NCBI GenBank assembly: GCA_012510305.1
Contig: JAAZIE010000231.1
Location: forward strand, 1 to 13,457
Source: Bacillota bacterium
GTDB lineage: Bacteria > Bacillota > Dethiobacteria > DTU022
Direction: 5' to 3'
DNA length: 13,457 bases
Position numbers and translations under genes: made by a program. The notes under the pieces were generated by a model, which was not told where the DNA came from, made no database searches, and saw only the letters and a program-made list of their open reading frames with translations. Of the stretch, positions 7,173 through 13,457 are shown in pieces (within the stretch, counting starts at the first letter, position 1; every line of letters starts with the position of its first letter).

Positions 7173-7553
7173 TTAAGCTGTTCCTCCTTTCCTAAAGATA
7201 ATCAGGATTGATTGGCCCATGTACGTGAGCACTTGTAAAAGAAGACCGGTGAAGACACCTAAAAGAAAAAGTTTTCCCCCCAATATGGAAAGCCCCAAAA
7301 GGCTGAAAAGGATCAGCATTCTGATCAGCGAACGGATGATGAGCCTGTTAGTGGCTTTTTGAGGGGGAACTCCATCTGTATTGGAAACCGCAAGCATCTG
7401 CCAGCGGTAAAGAAGCCAGGCGACAGCGGCAGCCAGGACCACTCCCAGGGCATAAAGACGGTAGCCCAGTATTAACGCGGCCAGGACAATGCCCGCACCG
7501 AGGAAGGCCATCGCTTTTTCTGTATGATTAATGCTATTGCCGCCCGGTTCCAT
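7173..7553 (-). CDS. atpI: ATP synthase protein I (AtpI-like, c-ring assembly factor)
   Basis: A 126-residue membrane protein with about four hydrophobic segments: AMAFLGAGIVLAALILGYRL, ALGVVLAAAVAWLLYRW, a helix around MLILFSLLGLSILGG, and a last one around LLGVFTGLLLQVLTYMG, ending IIFRKGG. Position just before atpB, size and four-helix layout match the AtpI family, reported to help assemble the c-ring. No catalytic motif. The ATG start has only a weak ribosome site (AAGGG is too far upstream). The preceding 64 bases are AT-rich and contain nothing I recognise. Confidence 0.85.
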   Translation of the reverse strand: MEPGGNSINHTEKAMAFLGAGIVLAALILGYRLYALGVVLAAAVAWLLYRWQMLAVSNTDGVPPQKATNRLIIRSLIRMLILFSLLGLSILGGKLFLLGVFTGLLLQVLTYMGQSILIIFRKGGTA

Positions 7554-7617
7554 CTTCTGTTCCAGTTCCCTTCTTGCTCCTCTTATTGCTTTTTATTTAT
7601 ACAGTAATAGAGTTCTA

Positions 7618-7926
7618 CTAGATATCCCTTTTTCCTTCTCCATTTTGACTATTATCGCTAAATCCTTCATTTTGTTTCTTTTCTTCTAGTTTTCCCTTTT
7701 TATTTAGTTCATTTAATTTTGATAATTCGCTCCACAGATTATAAAATCCTGCCCCCACCCCTAAAAAGATACCGAGGAGCAGGAATAGCGGTGTGCTGCC
7801 CAGGCGGCGATCAAGCCAGAGTCCACCGTAGACCCCCAATAAAATGGTCAAAACCATGGTAAGTCCGAAGGAAATAGCCAGGTTGATATAGCGTGCATGC
7901 TTAATCCATTTTCTTTTATGGGCCAT
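7618..7926 (-). CDS. atpZ: AtpZ-like F1Fo ATPase accessory membrane protein
   Basis: A 102-residue protein with a basic N-terminus (MAHKRKWIKHARY), two membrane helices (about residues 15-35 and 46-65) joined by the short loop GLWLDRRLGSTP, and a highly charged C-terminal tail rich in Lys, Glu and Asn. This two-helix pattern with WLDRRLGTSPLFxLxG-like sequence is typical of AtpZ at the head of Firmicutes atp operons, which with AtpI has been linked to magnesium handling and ATPase function. ATG start, nine bases after GGGGAG. The region coding the tail is much more AT-rich than the rest of the operon. Confidence 0.87.
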   Translation of the reverse strand: MAHKRKWIKHARYINLAISFGLTMVLTILLGVYGGLWLDRRLGSTPLFLLLGIFLGVGAGFYNLWSELSKLNELNKKGKLEEKKQNEGFSDNSQNGEGKRDI

Positions 7927-7941
7927 TTAAATAAACTCCCC

Positions 7942-7957
7942 GGGATATATATATCCC
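7942..7957. repeat. Perfect 16-bp palindrome upstream of atpZ
   Basis: GGGATATATATATCCC is its own reverse complement and lies 16 bases before the atpZ ATG. A second, weaker inverted repeat (AACGC...GCGTT, 7961-7977) is next to it. Together they occupy where an atp promoter or operator would be, but I could not identify a convincing -35/-10 pair (best candidate TTGAAG with a poor -10). The 132-base gap to ispF has no clear terminator. Confidence 0.6.
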
Positions 7958-8058
7958 TAAAACGCAGGTGAAGCGTTCTTCAAGACCGCCCGGGCCTTTT
8001 GGGAAGGGTGCTGCCCGGAGGGGCCGGCCGGTAAATAATAATTACCACCACACCGTGT

Positions 8059-8562
8059 CTACCGCCCCGGCGGGAGCCGCTTACCGGTCCGGGCTTGCAG
8101 CAGTACCGTTGCCTGGGCGGCGATCGCCTCGCCCCGTCCGCAGAAACCCAACCCCTCGGTGGTGGTCGCTTTAACAGAGACAGCGCCAAGAGGAAGCTCC
8201 AGTGCTGCGGCAATATTCGCTTTCATACTATCGATAAAAGGAGCAAGCAGAGGCGCCCCGGCTATGACAACCATATCGGCATTGCAAACCTCATAGTTTT
8301 CAGATGAAACCAGTTCCAGCACCTCGGATAAAAGCTTCACGCTGGAAATATTCTCAAAACGCCGGTCGCCGGGAGGAAAATAGGACCCGATATCCTTCAA
8401 CCCCGAAGCGCCAAGCATGGCATCCATGAGGGCGTGCAGGAGCACATCGGCATCGGAATGCCCGTGAAGACCGCGGTGAAAGGGAATTTTGACCCCCCCC
8501 AGAATCAAAGGCCTTCCCTCTTCCAGCCGGTGCAGGTCAAAACCGATCCCTACTCTGAACAG
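8059..8562 (-). CDS. ispF: 2-C-methyl-D-erythritol 2,4-cyclodiphosphate synthase
   Basis: MEP-pathway enzyme converting CDP-ME 2-phosphate to MEcPP with release of CMP; cytosolic homotrimer. With the start proposed here it has 167 residues. The zinc ligands appear as Asp9 and His11 in GIGFDLHRL and His43 in HSDADVLLHALMDA; KATTTEGLGFCGRGEAIA is the conserved C-terminal nucleotide-binding region. No ATG, GTG or TTG lies between the ispD stop and GIGFDLHRL; the only fitting initiator is CTG (8562-8560), six bases after GGAGGGAGGG in the ispD end. A TTG at 8508 would give a 149-residue protein lacking Asp9 and His11, so I reject it as start. The gene is in the same frame as ispD, one TAA apart. 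Confidence 0.93.
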   Translation of the reverse strand: MFRVGIGFDLHRLEEGRPLILGGVKIPFHRGLHGHSDADVLLHALMDAMLGASGLKDIGSYFPPGDRRFENISSVKLLSEVLELVSSENYEVCNADMVVIAGAPLLAPFIDSMKANIAAALELPLGAVSVKATTTEGLGFCGRGEAIAAQATVLLQARTGKRLPPGR

Positions 8563-8565
8563 ATC

Positions 8566-9249
8566 TTACCCTCCCTCCAGGAGAGCCCCGGCGAAAAGGA
8601 GATCTTGCTGCTGGGTCACCTTGATATTGGCGGGACTGCCGGGGACAATGTAGACTGTTTCTCCCACCAATTCCAGCAGGTACGCATCATCGGTAGCTTC
8701 AATTCCCAGCGCATGAGCCTTTTCGTAAGCCCGGCAAATCAGATCGTGACGGAATATCTGGGGGGTTTGGGCGCGGCGGACTGTTTCCCGGGGAACAGTC
8801 CCCTTGATGAAACCGCCAAGGGAGACCTCCTTCAAGGTATCGGTAACCGGAATTACCGGAACAGCCGCCCCGTATTTACAAGCCGCCTTGAGGACAGCTT
8901 CAAAAAGCTCGCTGCTGACAAAAGGGCGCACCCCATCATGAACGCAGACCATCTCCGCCTCCCGGGAGAGCGCCTGAAGCCCCAGGTACACAGAGTCCTG
9001 CCGCCGCTTCCCGCCTTCAACAAAGATAATTTTTTCAAGAGAGCAAAAAGGCTTGATCGTGTCACGGGCCAGGGCGGTATCGTTTTTCGGAATAATCACT
9101 ACAATCTGCCCCACCGCCCGGTGCTTGATGAAAGTTTCCAGGGCACGGGCCAGTATGGGAATGCCCCCCAGTGGAAGATACTGTTTTTTTATACCGCCGC
9201 CCATGCGCAGTCCTTTTCCCGAAGCGGCAATGAGAGCAGCTACCTTCAT
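8566..9249 (-). CDS. ispD: 2-C-methyl-D-erythritol 4-phosphate cytidylyltransferase
   Basis: MEP-pathway enzyme joining MEP and CTP to give CDP-ME; cytosolic, 227 residues, the usual length. The N-terminal nucleotide loop reads LIAASGKGLRMG (Arg15), followed by KKQYLPLGG (Lys22). VCVHDGVRPFVS (Asp105, Arg108), RRAQTPQIFRHDL and TDDAYLLELVGETVYIVPG...NIKVT are family signatures. Small deviations are AASGKG for the usual AAGxG and Ile in place of the usual Pro before KQY. ATG start with GGGAG seven bases upstream, only two bases after the PIN-TRAM stop codon. Its last codons (Leu-Glu-Gly-Gly-stop) also form the ribosome site of ispF. Confidence 0.96.
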   Translation of the reverse strand: MKVAALIAASGKGLRMGGGIKKQYLPLGGIPILARALETFIKHRAVGQIVVIIPKNDTALARDTIKPFCSLEKIIFVEGGKRRQDSVYLGLQALSREAEMVCVHDGVRPFVSSELFEAVLKAACKYGAAVPVIPVTDTLKEVSLGGFIKGTVPRETVRRAQTPQIFRHDLICRAYEKAHALGIEATDDAYLLELVGETVYIVPGSPANIKVTQQQDLLFAGALLEGG

Positions 9250-9251
9250 CG

Positions 9252-10358
9252 CTATACTCCCGATACTTTTTCTACGCTACTTTTTGGCTTGGCAAAGATC
9301 ATCCTCCCGGCTGCGGTCTGCAGCACGCTGGTAACGAGGACCTCTATGGTTTCACCGATGTGCCGTTTGCCGCCCTCGACCACGATCATGGTTCCATCGT
9401 CCAAATAAGCCACGCCCTGGCCGATCTCCTTACCGTCTTTGATGATCTGTGCACTCATCTCCTCGCCGGGCAGCACCACCGGTTTCACCGCGTTGGCCAG
9501 TTCATTGATATTCAACACGGTGATCCCTTGCAGCTCACATACTTTGTTCAAGTTGAAATCATTGGTGATAATCTTGCCGTTTAGCACCTTGGAAAGACGG
9601 ACCAGCTTGCTGTCAACCTCGCTCAGCTCTTCAAAATCGCCTTCATAGATTTGCACGGGGATATCCATCTCTTTTTGGATCTTATTCAGGATATCCAGCC
9701 CGCGCCGGCCCCGGTTTCGCTTGAGCAGGTCTGGAGAATCGGCAATATGCTGCAGCTCTTCGAGAACAAAACCGGCTACGACAATGACCCCTTCCAAGAA
9801 ACCGGTCTTGCAGATATCGACAATCCTGCCGTCAATTATAGCGCTGGTATCGAGTATTTTAAAGGTCTCATTATCGGCGGCTTCAAAAGCCCGCGCGCTG
9901 CGGTTGAAAAATGTAGTAAGAAAAGAAAACTCCTCTTTGCGGCTGAGGATAAAGCGCACCCCGAAAAAAACAAGGCCCAGGGTAATCAAAAGGGCGATAT
10001 AACCGCCGACATGGGGTATTTTATAAAAGGGATAGCTGATCAACAAGCTGAGCAGTAGAGATACGATCATCCCAAACACCACCAGGATAATATCCTGAGT
10101 GGGCACCTTTTTTAACCTGCTCTCACACCAATCCAAAACGCGCCGGCCCAAACCAACGATAGGCGGAGTAATAAAGTAAAAGAGAATGCCGAACAGACCG
10201 CCTCCGGCCACCGAATAAGTCCAGGGTGGAGGGGGTGTAAAAGCAACGCCGGAACCGCCGATCACGGTGATTAGTTCAGGAAATGCATGATAGGATAAGA
10301 GGGCGCCGGCGGTAATGCCGAGAAGCGTCCCGATAATTTGGAAAACCCTGCGGATCAT
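9252..10358 (-). CDS. PIN and TRAM domain membrane protein (YacL family)
   Basis: 368 residues with four N-terminal membrane helices (about 5-23, 49-70, 90-110 and 117-138), then a cytosolic PIN nuclease-like domain from about residue 167 and a C-terminal TRAM RNA-binding domain (about 297-355). PIN acidic residues are visible: Asp170 and Asp176 (LDTSAIIDGRI), Glu200, Asp249 and Asp267 (ITNDFNL). The family's substrate is not established; RNA cleavage is inferred from PIN plus TRAM. The start is ATG (10358-10356), directly after GGGAGGTGATAAC; a start seven codons upstream would lie inside that ribosome site. B. subtilis yacL likewise precedes ispD-ispF. Its own promoter is at 10421-10450. 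Confidence 0.93.
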   Translation of the reverse strand: MIRRVFQIIGTLLGITAGALLSYHAFPELITVIGGSGVAFTPPPPWTYSVAGGGLFGILFYFITPPIVGLGRRVLDWCESRLKKVPTQDIILVVFGMIVSLLLSLLISYPFYKIPHVGGYIALLITLGLVFFGVRFILSRKEEFSFLTTFFNRSARAFEAADNETFKILDTSAIIDGRIVDICKTGFLEGVIVVAGFVLEELQHIADSPDLLKRNRGRRGLDILNKIQKEMDIPVQIYEGDFEELSEVDSKLVRLSKVLNGKIITNDFNLNKVCELQGITVLNINELANAVKPVVLPGEEMSAQIIKDGKEIGQGVAYLDDGTMIVVEGGKRHIGETIEVLVTSVLQTAAGRMIFAKPKSSVEKVSGV

Positions 10359-10420
10359 GTTATCACCTCCCTCGGACAATATGAACCCGGTTTGGCGAGC
10401 ATTAGAAACTTATTTAAGTA

Positions 10421-10450
10421 ATTATAACGTATATTTTTAACTATAGGCAA
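10421..10450 (-). promoter_or_regulatory. Promoter for the PIN-TRAM / ispD / ispF genes
   Basis: Minus strand TTGCCT (10450-10445), 18-bp spacer, TATAAT (10426-10421) in an AT-rich 160-base gap after carD. Transcription would begin near 10414, leaving a 56-base leader. No strong terminator was found after carD, so readthrough from carD is also possible. Confidence 0.65.
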
Positions 10451-10518
10451 GCCATATTATACATGCAATATAATATTGTAGTGTTGAAAAGGTCTTTGAA
10501 AGTGATGAGCCGGTGTGC

Positions 10519-11007
10519 TTATTCGGGATAACTGTCAAATATATTTTCCAGCGCGGTAATGATTTCAGATTGATCGATGCCCTGCACCAGGAGGAGCTCG
10601 CTGACCATAATTTGTTTTGAGTTTTCAAGCATTTTACGCTCGCCGGTGGAAAGCCCCTTTTCACGGTCACGTCGCGTCAGGTTGCGGACCACTTCGGCGA
10701 CTTCGAGGATATCGCCGCTCTTTATTTTTTCCAGATGGTGCCGGTAACGGCGGTTCCAGTTTGAGGACATCTCGCCATTGGGGTTCCTGAGCACCGCGAA
10801 TACTTCTTCTATTCTATTTTTATCGATGACCTCGCGAAGACCTACGCGAAGGATACTATCAACGGGAATCATTACTTTCATCTCTCCGACGGGCAGTTTC
10901 ATTACGTAATATTTTTTGCGAACACCGAGAATCTCTTTCTCCTCAATTGCTTCAATTACCCCGGCGCCGTGCATGGGATAAACCACCCTGTCTCCGATTT
11001 CGAACAC
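10519..11007 (-). CDS. carD: CarD/CdnL-family RNA polymerase-binding transcription regulator
   Basis: 162 residues. The N-terminal Tudor-like RNA-polymerase-interaction domain is clear (FEIGDRVVYPMHGAGVIEAI, KKYYVMKLP, MKVMIPVD), followed by an all-helical DNA-contacting domain (NRRYRHHLEKIKSGD, LTRRDREKGLSTGERKMLENSKQIMVSEL). Proteins of this family bind RNA polymerase beta and stabilise open complexes at certain promoters. GTG (11007-11005) is chosen because AAGGAGG lies eight bases upstream and the family begins at this point; a longer frame to 11046 adds 13 residues that overlap the promoter -10. It heads the leftward gene series and is divergent from livK. Confidence 0.95.
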   Translation of the reverse strand: MFEIGDRVVYPMHGAGVIEAIEEKEILGVRKKYYVMKLPVGEMKVMIPVDSILRVGLREVIDKNRIEEVFAVLRNPNGEMSSNWNRRYRHHLEKIKSGDILEVAEVVRNLTRRDREKGLSTGERKMLENSKQIMVSELLLVQGIDQSEIITALENIFDSYPE

Positions 11008-11036
11008 ACTGTCAGCCTCCTTGCGCTCTTCCGACA

Positions 11037-11065
11037 ATAGTAACACAGCGGCTCTGCAGTGTCAA
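11037..11065 (-). promoter_or_regulatory. carD promoter
   Basis: Minus strand TTGACA (11065-11060), 17-bp spacer, TACTAT (11042-11037). The predicted start near 11030 gives a short leader containing AAGGAGG and then the GTG start. Good match to a housekeeping promoter. Confidence 0.75.
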
Positions 11066-11402
11066 ATATGGGAAATATATCCACCCCCCGGCGCAAGAAA
11101 CTTTTAGATTGCCTTTCACCCAAACCGCCAAAAATATGTTCCAGCCGTGGCAAAGGATCTATTTTAAAATGTTGCCGCGCTAAAGAAGGTTTTTGTGAAC
11201 TTATGTTGAAACATAGTACCTTTAATGATCGTTCTTTGTAGATTATCGCTTATCTGCCATAATCCATTCTGCTCAACCTAAAAGAACGGTAATGATGGAC
11301 CATCAAGGCGGGAGGAGGGGGCGCTAGGGGGGTAGTTTTATTTAAAAATAGAGGGTTTGGTTTTCAAGTTGTTTCACGAAACTTAAAAAGGGGGATTCGC
11401 TA
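11062..11402. promoter_or_regulatory. Divergent carD-livK intergenic region with inverted repeats
   Basis: About 340 bases without a credible gene. It holds TATGTT-GA-AACATA (11202-11215), TGATGG-A-CCATCA (11293-11305) and GTTTC-AC-GAAAC (11371-11382), all possible operator half-site pairs. A candidate livK promoter is TTGTAG (11236-11241) with CATAAT (11258-11263), 16-bp spacer. A purine/G-rich block (11310-11332, three G-runs of three or more) lies in the presumed livK leader. Functions are not established. Confidence 0.45.
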
Positions 11403-12566
11403 GTGAAAAGTAGAAAGAGAGCGCTGTTTATATTTGCATCCGCTGTGCTCTGCCTGGCCCTGCTGATGGCCTTCGCAGGCTGCGCACCGGAGGATAAAAA
11501 TGTTCTTAAAATCGGCATGGTCGGACCGCTGACAGGAACAGCTGCAGAATACGGGATTAATGTTTCCCGCGGCGTGGAAATTGCTGTAGAAGAAGCCAAT
11601 GCCTCGGAAGAATTGGGTGAGATCACCCTGAAATTGTACTCGGAGGACACCGGCGGAGATGAGGCCGCAGCAGCCAATGCATTTACCAAGTTGATCGACC
11701 ACGACGGCGTTCATGTTTTTGTTGGAGCAGTGTTAAGCGGTGAAACCCTGACCGGTGGACCTATTATCATGGAAGCTCAAATCCCGGCCATTTCACCATC
11801 CTCCACCGCTGTCGACCTGACCAAAGACAACCCGTACCTTTTCCGTAACTGCCTCTCCGATGACGACCAAATTGAGCAGATCGTAGCGTATGTTGTAGAT
11901 GAGTTTGATCTGGACAAATTTGCCATCCTGTACACATTAAATGACTACGGCGAATCACTAAAGGAATCATTTGATGCCAAAGCCGGCAAGCTCGTCGAAG
12001 TTGTGGTTGTGGAAACGTTCCAAGATAAGGACAACGACTTCAGTCCACAGTTGACCAAGATCAAGGGGGAGTATGATCCCGACTGCCTCTATATCGCCGG
12101 ATATTACACCGAGGCGGCAAAAATTGCTCAGCAGGCCCGGGAAAAGGACCTGGACGTACAGATACTCGGTGCGGACGGTCTGTGCAACATCAAACTGATC
12201 GAGATCGGTGGGGATGCCGTCGAGGGAGCCCTGGCCACTTCCGGTTTCTATGCCGATGATCCCGATCCGGCGGTGCAAAACTTTGTCGAAGCGTACAAGG
12301 AAAAATTTAACGAAGAGCCGGACATGTTTGCCGCCCAGGCTTATGACGCCGCCCGCATCGTCATCGAAGCGATCAAATCCAAGGGCGTTACCCTTGAGCA
12401 TATTGGGGACGGCACCGTATCCGAGTTAATCCGTGAAGGGCTGGCCGATACCAAGGACTTCCCCGGCATTACCGGTAAAACCAGCATCGACGAAGATGGA
12501 GATACAATCAAGGATGTTTTGATCCTGAAGGTGGAAGGCGGCAAGTTCATCCGTATCGACAGGTAA
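11403..12566 (+). CDS. livK: Branched-chain amino-acid-type ABC transporter substrate-binding lipoprotein
   Basis: 387 residues. A lipoprotein signal runs over residues 1-26 (basic MKSRKR, hydrophobic core, FAG before Cys27), so the mature protein is anchored outside the membrane. The mature part has the periplasmic-binding type 1 fold: VLKIGMVGPLTGTAAEYGINVSRG at the start, GGDEAAAANAFTKLI, PAISPSSTA, PYLFRNCLSDDDQ and FAAQAYDAARIVIEAI. It delivers a ligand to the permease that follows; branched-chain amino acids are the default assignment, but related proteins bind amides, urea or aromatic acids, so specificity is open. GTG start, eight bases after GGGGG. Encoded with livH, likely one operon. 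Confidence 0.92.
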   Translation: MKSRKRALFIFASAVLCLALLMAFAGCAPEDKNVLKIGMVGPLTGTAAEYGINVSRGVEIAVEEANASEELGEITLKLYSEDTGGDEAAAANAFTKLIDHDGVHVFVGAVLSGETLTGGPIIMEAQIPAISPSSTAVDLTKDNPYLFRNCLSDDDQIEQIVAYVVDEFDLDKFAILYTLNDYGESLKESFDAKAGKLVEVVVVETFQDKDNDFSPQLTKIKGEYDPDCLYIAGYYTEAAKIAQQAREKDLDVQILGADGLCNIKLIEIGGDAVEGALATSGFYADDPDPAVQNFVEAYKEKFNEEPDMFAAQAYDAARIVIEAIKSKGVTLEHIGDGTVSELIREGLADTKDFPGITGKTSIDEDGDTIKDVLILKVEGGKFIRIDR

Positions 12567-12595
12567 AGAAGCGTGGCTTAACAACATATCGTCAG

Positions 12596-12636
12596 GGGGG
12601 AGGGCAAATCCTCTGCCCTCCCCCAAATTTGTTTTA
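12596..12636 (+). terminator. GC-rich hairpin between livK and livH (attenuator or stabiliser)
   Basis: GGGGGAGGGCA (12596-12606) pairs perfectly with TGCCCTCCCCC (12614-12624), an 11-bp stem with a seven-base loop, followed by AAATTTGTTTT. The broken U-tract suggests partial rather than complete termination, with livK mRNA protected from 3' decay. It lies 30 bases after the livK stop and about 30 before the livH start. Confidence 0.7.
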
Positions 12637-12654
12637 GCGATCAGGAGTGAACGC

Positions 12655-13457
12655 ATGTTAATTCAACAGTTGGTGAACGGTCTCATCTTGGGCAGCACCT
12701 ACGCCCTCATCGCCCTGGGCTATACCATGGTCTACGGCATCATCGAGCTGATCAACTTTGCCCACGGCGAGATCTATATGTTCGGCGCCTTTGTGGGGTT
12801 GATCCTGGTCACAGCACTCAAGATCCCCTTTATTCTGGCTTTTTTGCTGGCCATGGCCGCCGCCGCCCTACTGGGGATCACTGTTGAGTACCTTGCTTAC
12901 CGCCCCCTGCGCCAGTCCTCCAGGCTGGCCGCACTGATCAGCGCCATCGGGGCCTCCATATTTTTATCGAACCTGGCCCTTCTGATCATGGGTGCGCAGC
13001 CCTATACTTTCCCCAGCCCTATTGAGCCAAAGGTTTATAAAAGTTCACTGTTTATCATCTCCAATGTAGAAATAATTGTTTTGGTATCATCTCTTTTATT
13101 GATGATCGCACTCACGATATTTGTCCAGAGAACAAAAATCGGCAAGGCGATGCGAGCCACGGCACAGGATCGGGAGACGGCCAGCCTCATGGGGATCAAT
13201 ATCAACAAGATCATCACGATCACTTTTGCCATCGGCTCGGCCCTGGGAGGCGCCGCCGGGGTGATGGTGGGGGTCTACTTCCGCACGGTTACCCCGACGA
13301 TGGGGCTCATGCCCGGGTTGAAAGGCTTCGTCGCCGCGGTCATCGGGGGGATCGGCAATATCCCGGGGGCCATGCTCGGCGGTATCGCCCTGGGGATCGC
13401 TGAAGTAATGGGCGCCGCTTATATCTCCTCGCAGTACCGCGATGCGGTCGCCTTTGC
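12655..13457 (+). CDS. livH: Branched-chain amino-acid-type ABC transporter permease (LivH), 3' end missing
   Basis: Starts at ATG 12655 after AGGAGTGA and stays open to the window end (267 codons seen). It begins LIQQLVNGLILGSTYALIALGYTMVYGIIELINFAHGEIYMFGAF, the hallmark LivH N-terminus, and continues through several hydrophobic helices with AYRPLR after the third. The cytoplasmic coupling region KAMRATAQDRETASLMGININ contacts the ATPase subunits, and GLKGFVAAVIGGIGNIPGAMLGG is also diagnostic. Family length is around 290-300 residues, so only a short end is missing. A LivM permease and two ATPases (LivG, LivF) would be expected to follow beyond the window. Confidence 0.95.
   Translation, partial: MLIQQLVNGLILGSTYALIALGYTMVYGIIELINFAHGEIYMFGAFVGLILVTALKIPFILAFLLAMAAAALLGITVEYLAYRPLRQSSRLAALISAIGASIFLSNLALLIMGAQPYTFPSPIEPKVYKSSLFIISNVEIIVLVSSLLLMIALTIFVQRTKIGKAMRATAQDRETASLMGININKIITITFAIGSALGGAAGVMVGVYFRTVTPTMGLMPGLKGFVAAVIGGIGNIPGAMLGGIALGIAEVMGAAYISSQYRDAVAF

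Noticed and set aside
8059..8508. IspF starting at the TTG at 8508 (149 residues)
   Set aside because: It would lose the conserved GIGFDLHRL segment with two zinc ligands that is encoded in frame just upstream.
8434..9408. Plus-strand 324-residue frame opposite ispF/ispD
   Set aside because: Antisense shadow of clearly recognisable ispF, ispD and PIN-TRAM genes; the translation has no family features.
10456..10461. Second TATAAT on the minus strand upstream of the PIN-TRAM gene
   Set aside because: No acceptable -35 at 16-18 bp; the TATAAT at 10421-10426 pairs better with TTGCCT.
11059..11241. Plus-strand 60-residue frame in the carD-livK gap
   Set aside because: No clear ribosome site, overlaps the carD promoter, unlikely composition and no homology I recognise.
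1..13457. CRISPR array, prophage, transposon, tRNA or rRNA, or a defence or biosynthetic island
   Set aside because: No repeat-spacer pattern, transposase, integrase, attachment repeats or structural RNA genes were seen; the content is conserved housekeeping and transport genes.

Overview
The window looks like a chromosomal segment from a Gram-positive, Firmicutes-type anaerobe, of the Peptococcaceae or Syntrophomonadaceae sort. That is an inference from four things: a T-box leader, the CarD / PIN-TRAM / ispD / ispF gene order, strong Shine-Dalgarno sites with many TTG and GTG starts, and the style of the F-type ATPase proteins. Almost everything is housekeeping. I see no phage, insertion sequence, CRISPR array, rRNA or tRNA.

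Layout. (1) Bases 1-341, minus strand: a promoter and a complete T-box riboswitch whose regulated gene lies just beyond the left edge. Specifier and discriminator-pairing bases both point to tRNA-Cys. (2) Bases 507-841, plus strand: a consensus promoter, a 63-residue two-CxxC protein and a bidirectional terminator shared with the converging atp operon. (3) Bases 871-7926, minus strand: a complete F1Fo ATP synthase operon in the order atpZ-atpI-atpB-atpE-atpF-atpH-atpA-atpG-atpD-atpC. (4) Bases 8059-11065, minus strand, directly upstream of atp and co-directional: carD, a YacL-type PIN-TRAM membrane protein, ispD and ispF. carD and the PIN-TRAM gene each have a recognisable promoter. No terminator was seen between ispF and atpZ, so isoprenoid precursor synthesis and the ATP synthase may be partly co-transcribed. 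(5) Bases 11062-11402: a divergent regulatory region with several inverted repeats. (6) Bases 11403-13457, plus strand: a branched-chain amino-acid-type ABC uptake system, with the lipoprotein binding protein (livK type) and then the first permease (livH type), cut by the window end.

Points most worth a second look: ispD and ispF lie in the same reading frame, separated by one TAA, and ispF lacks any ATG/GTG/TTG start before its metal-binding DxH motif, so it probably uses CTG; the putative Cys T-box; strong hairpins between atpE and atpF and between livK and livH, where gene products are needed in unequal amounts; and a lysine replacing the usual asparagine in the GQMNEPP motif of AtpD. Several gene starts differ from the longest possible frame and were set by Shine-Dalgarno position and family N-termini.
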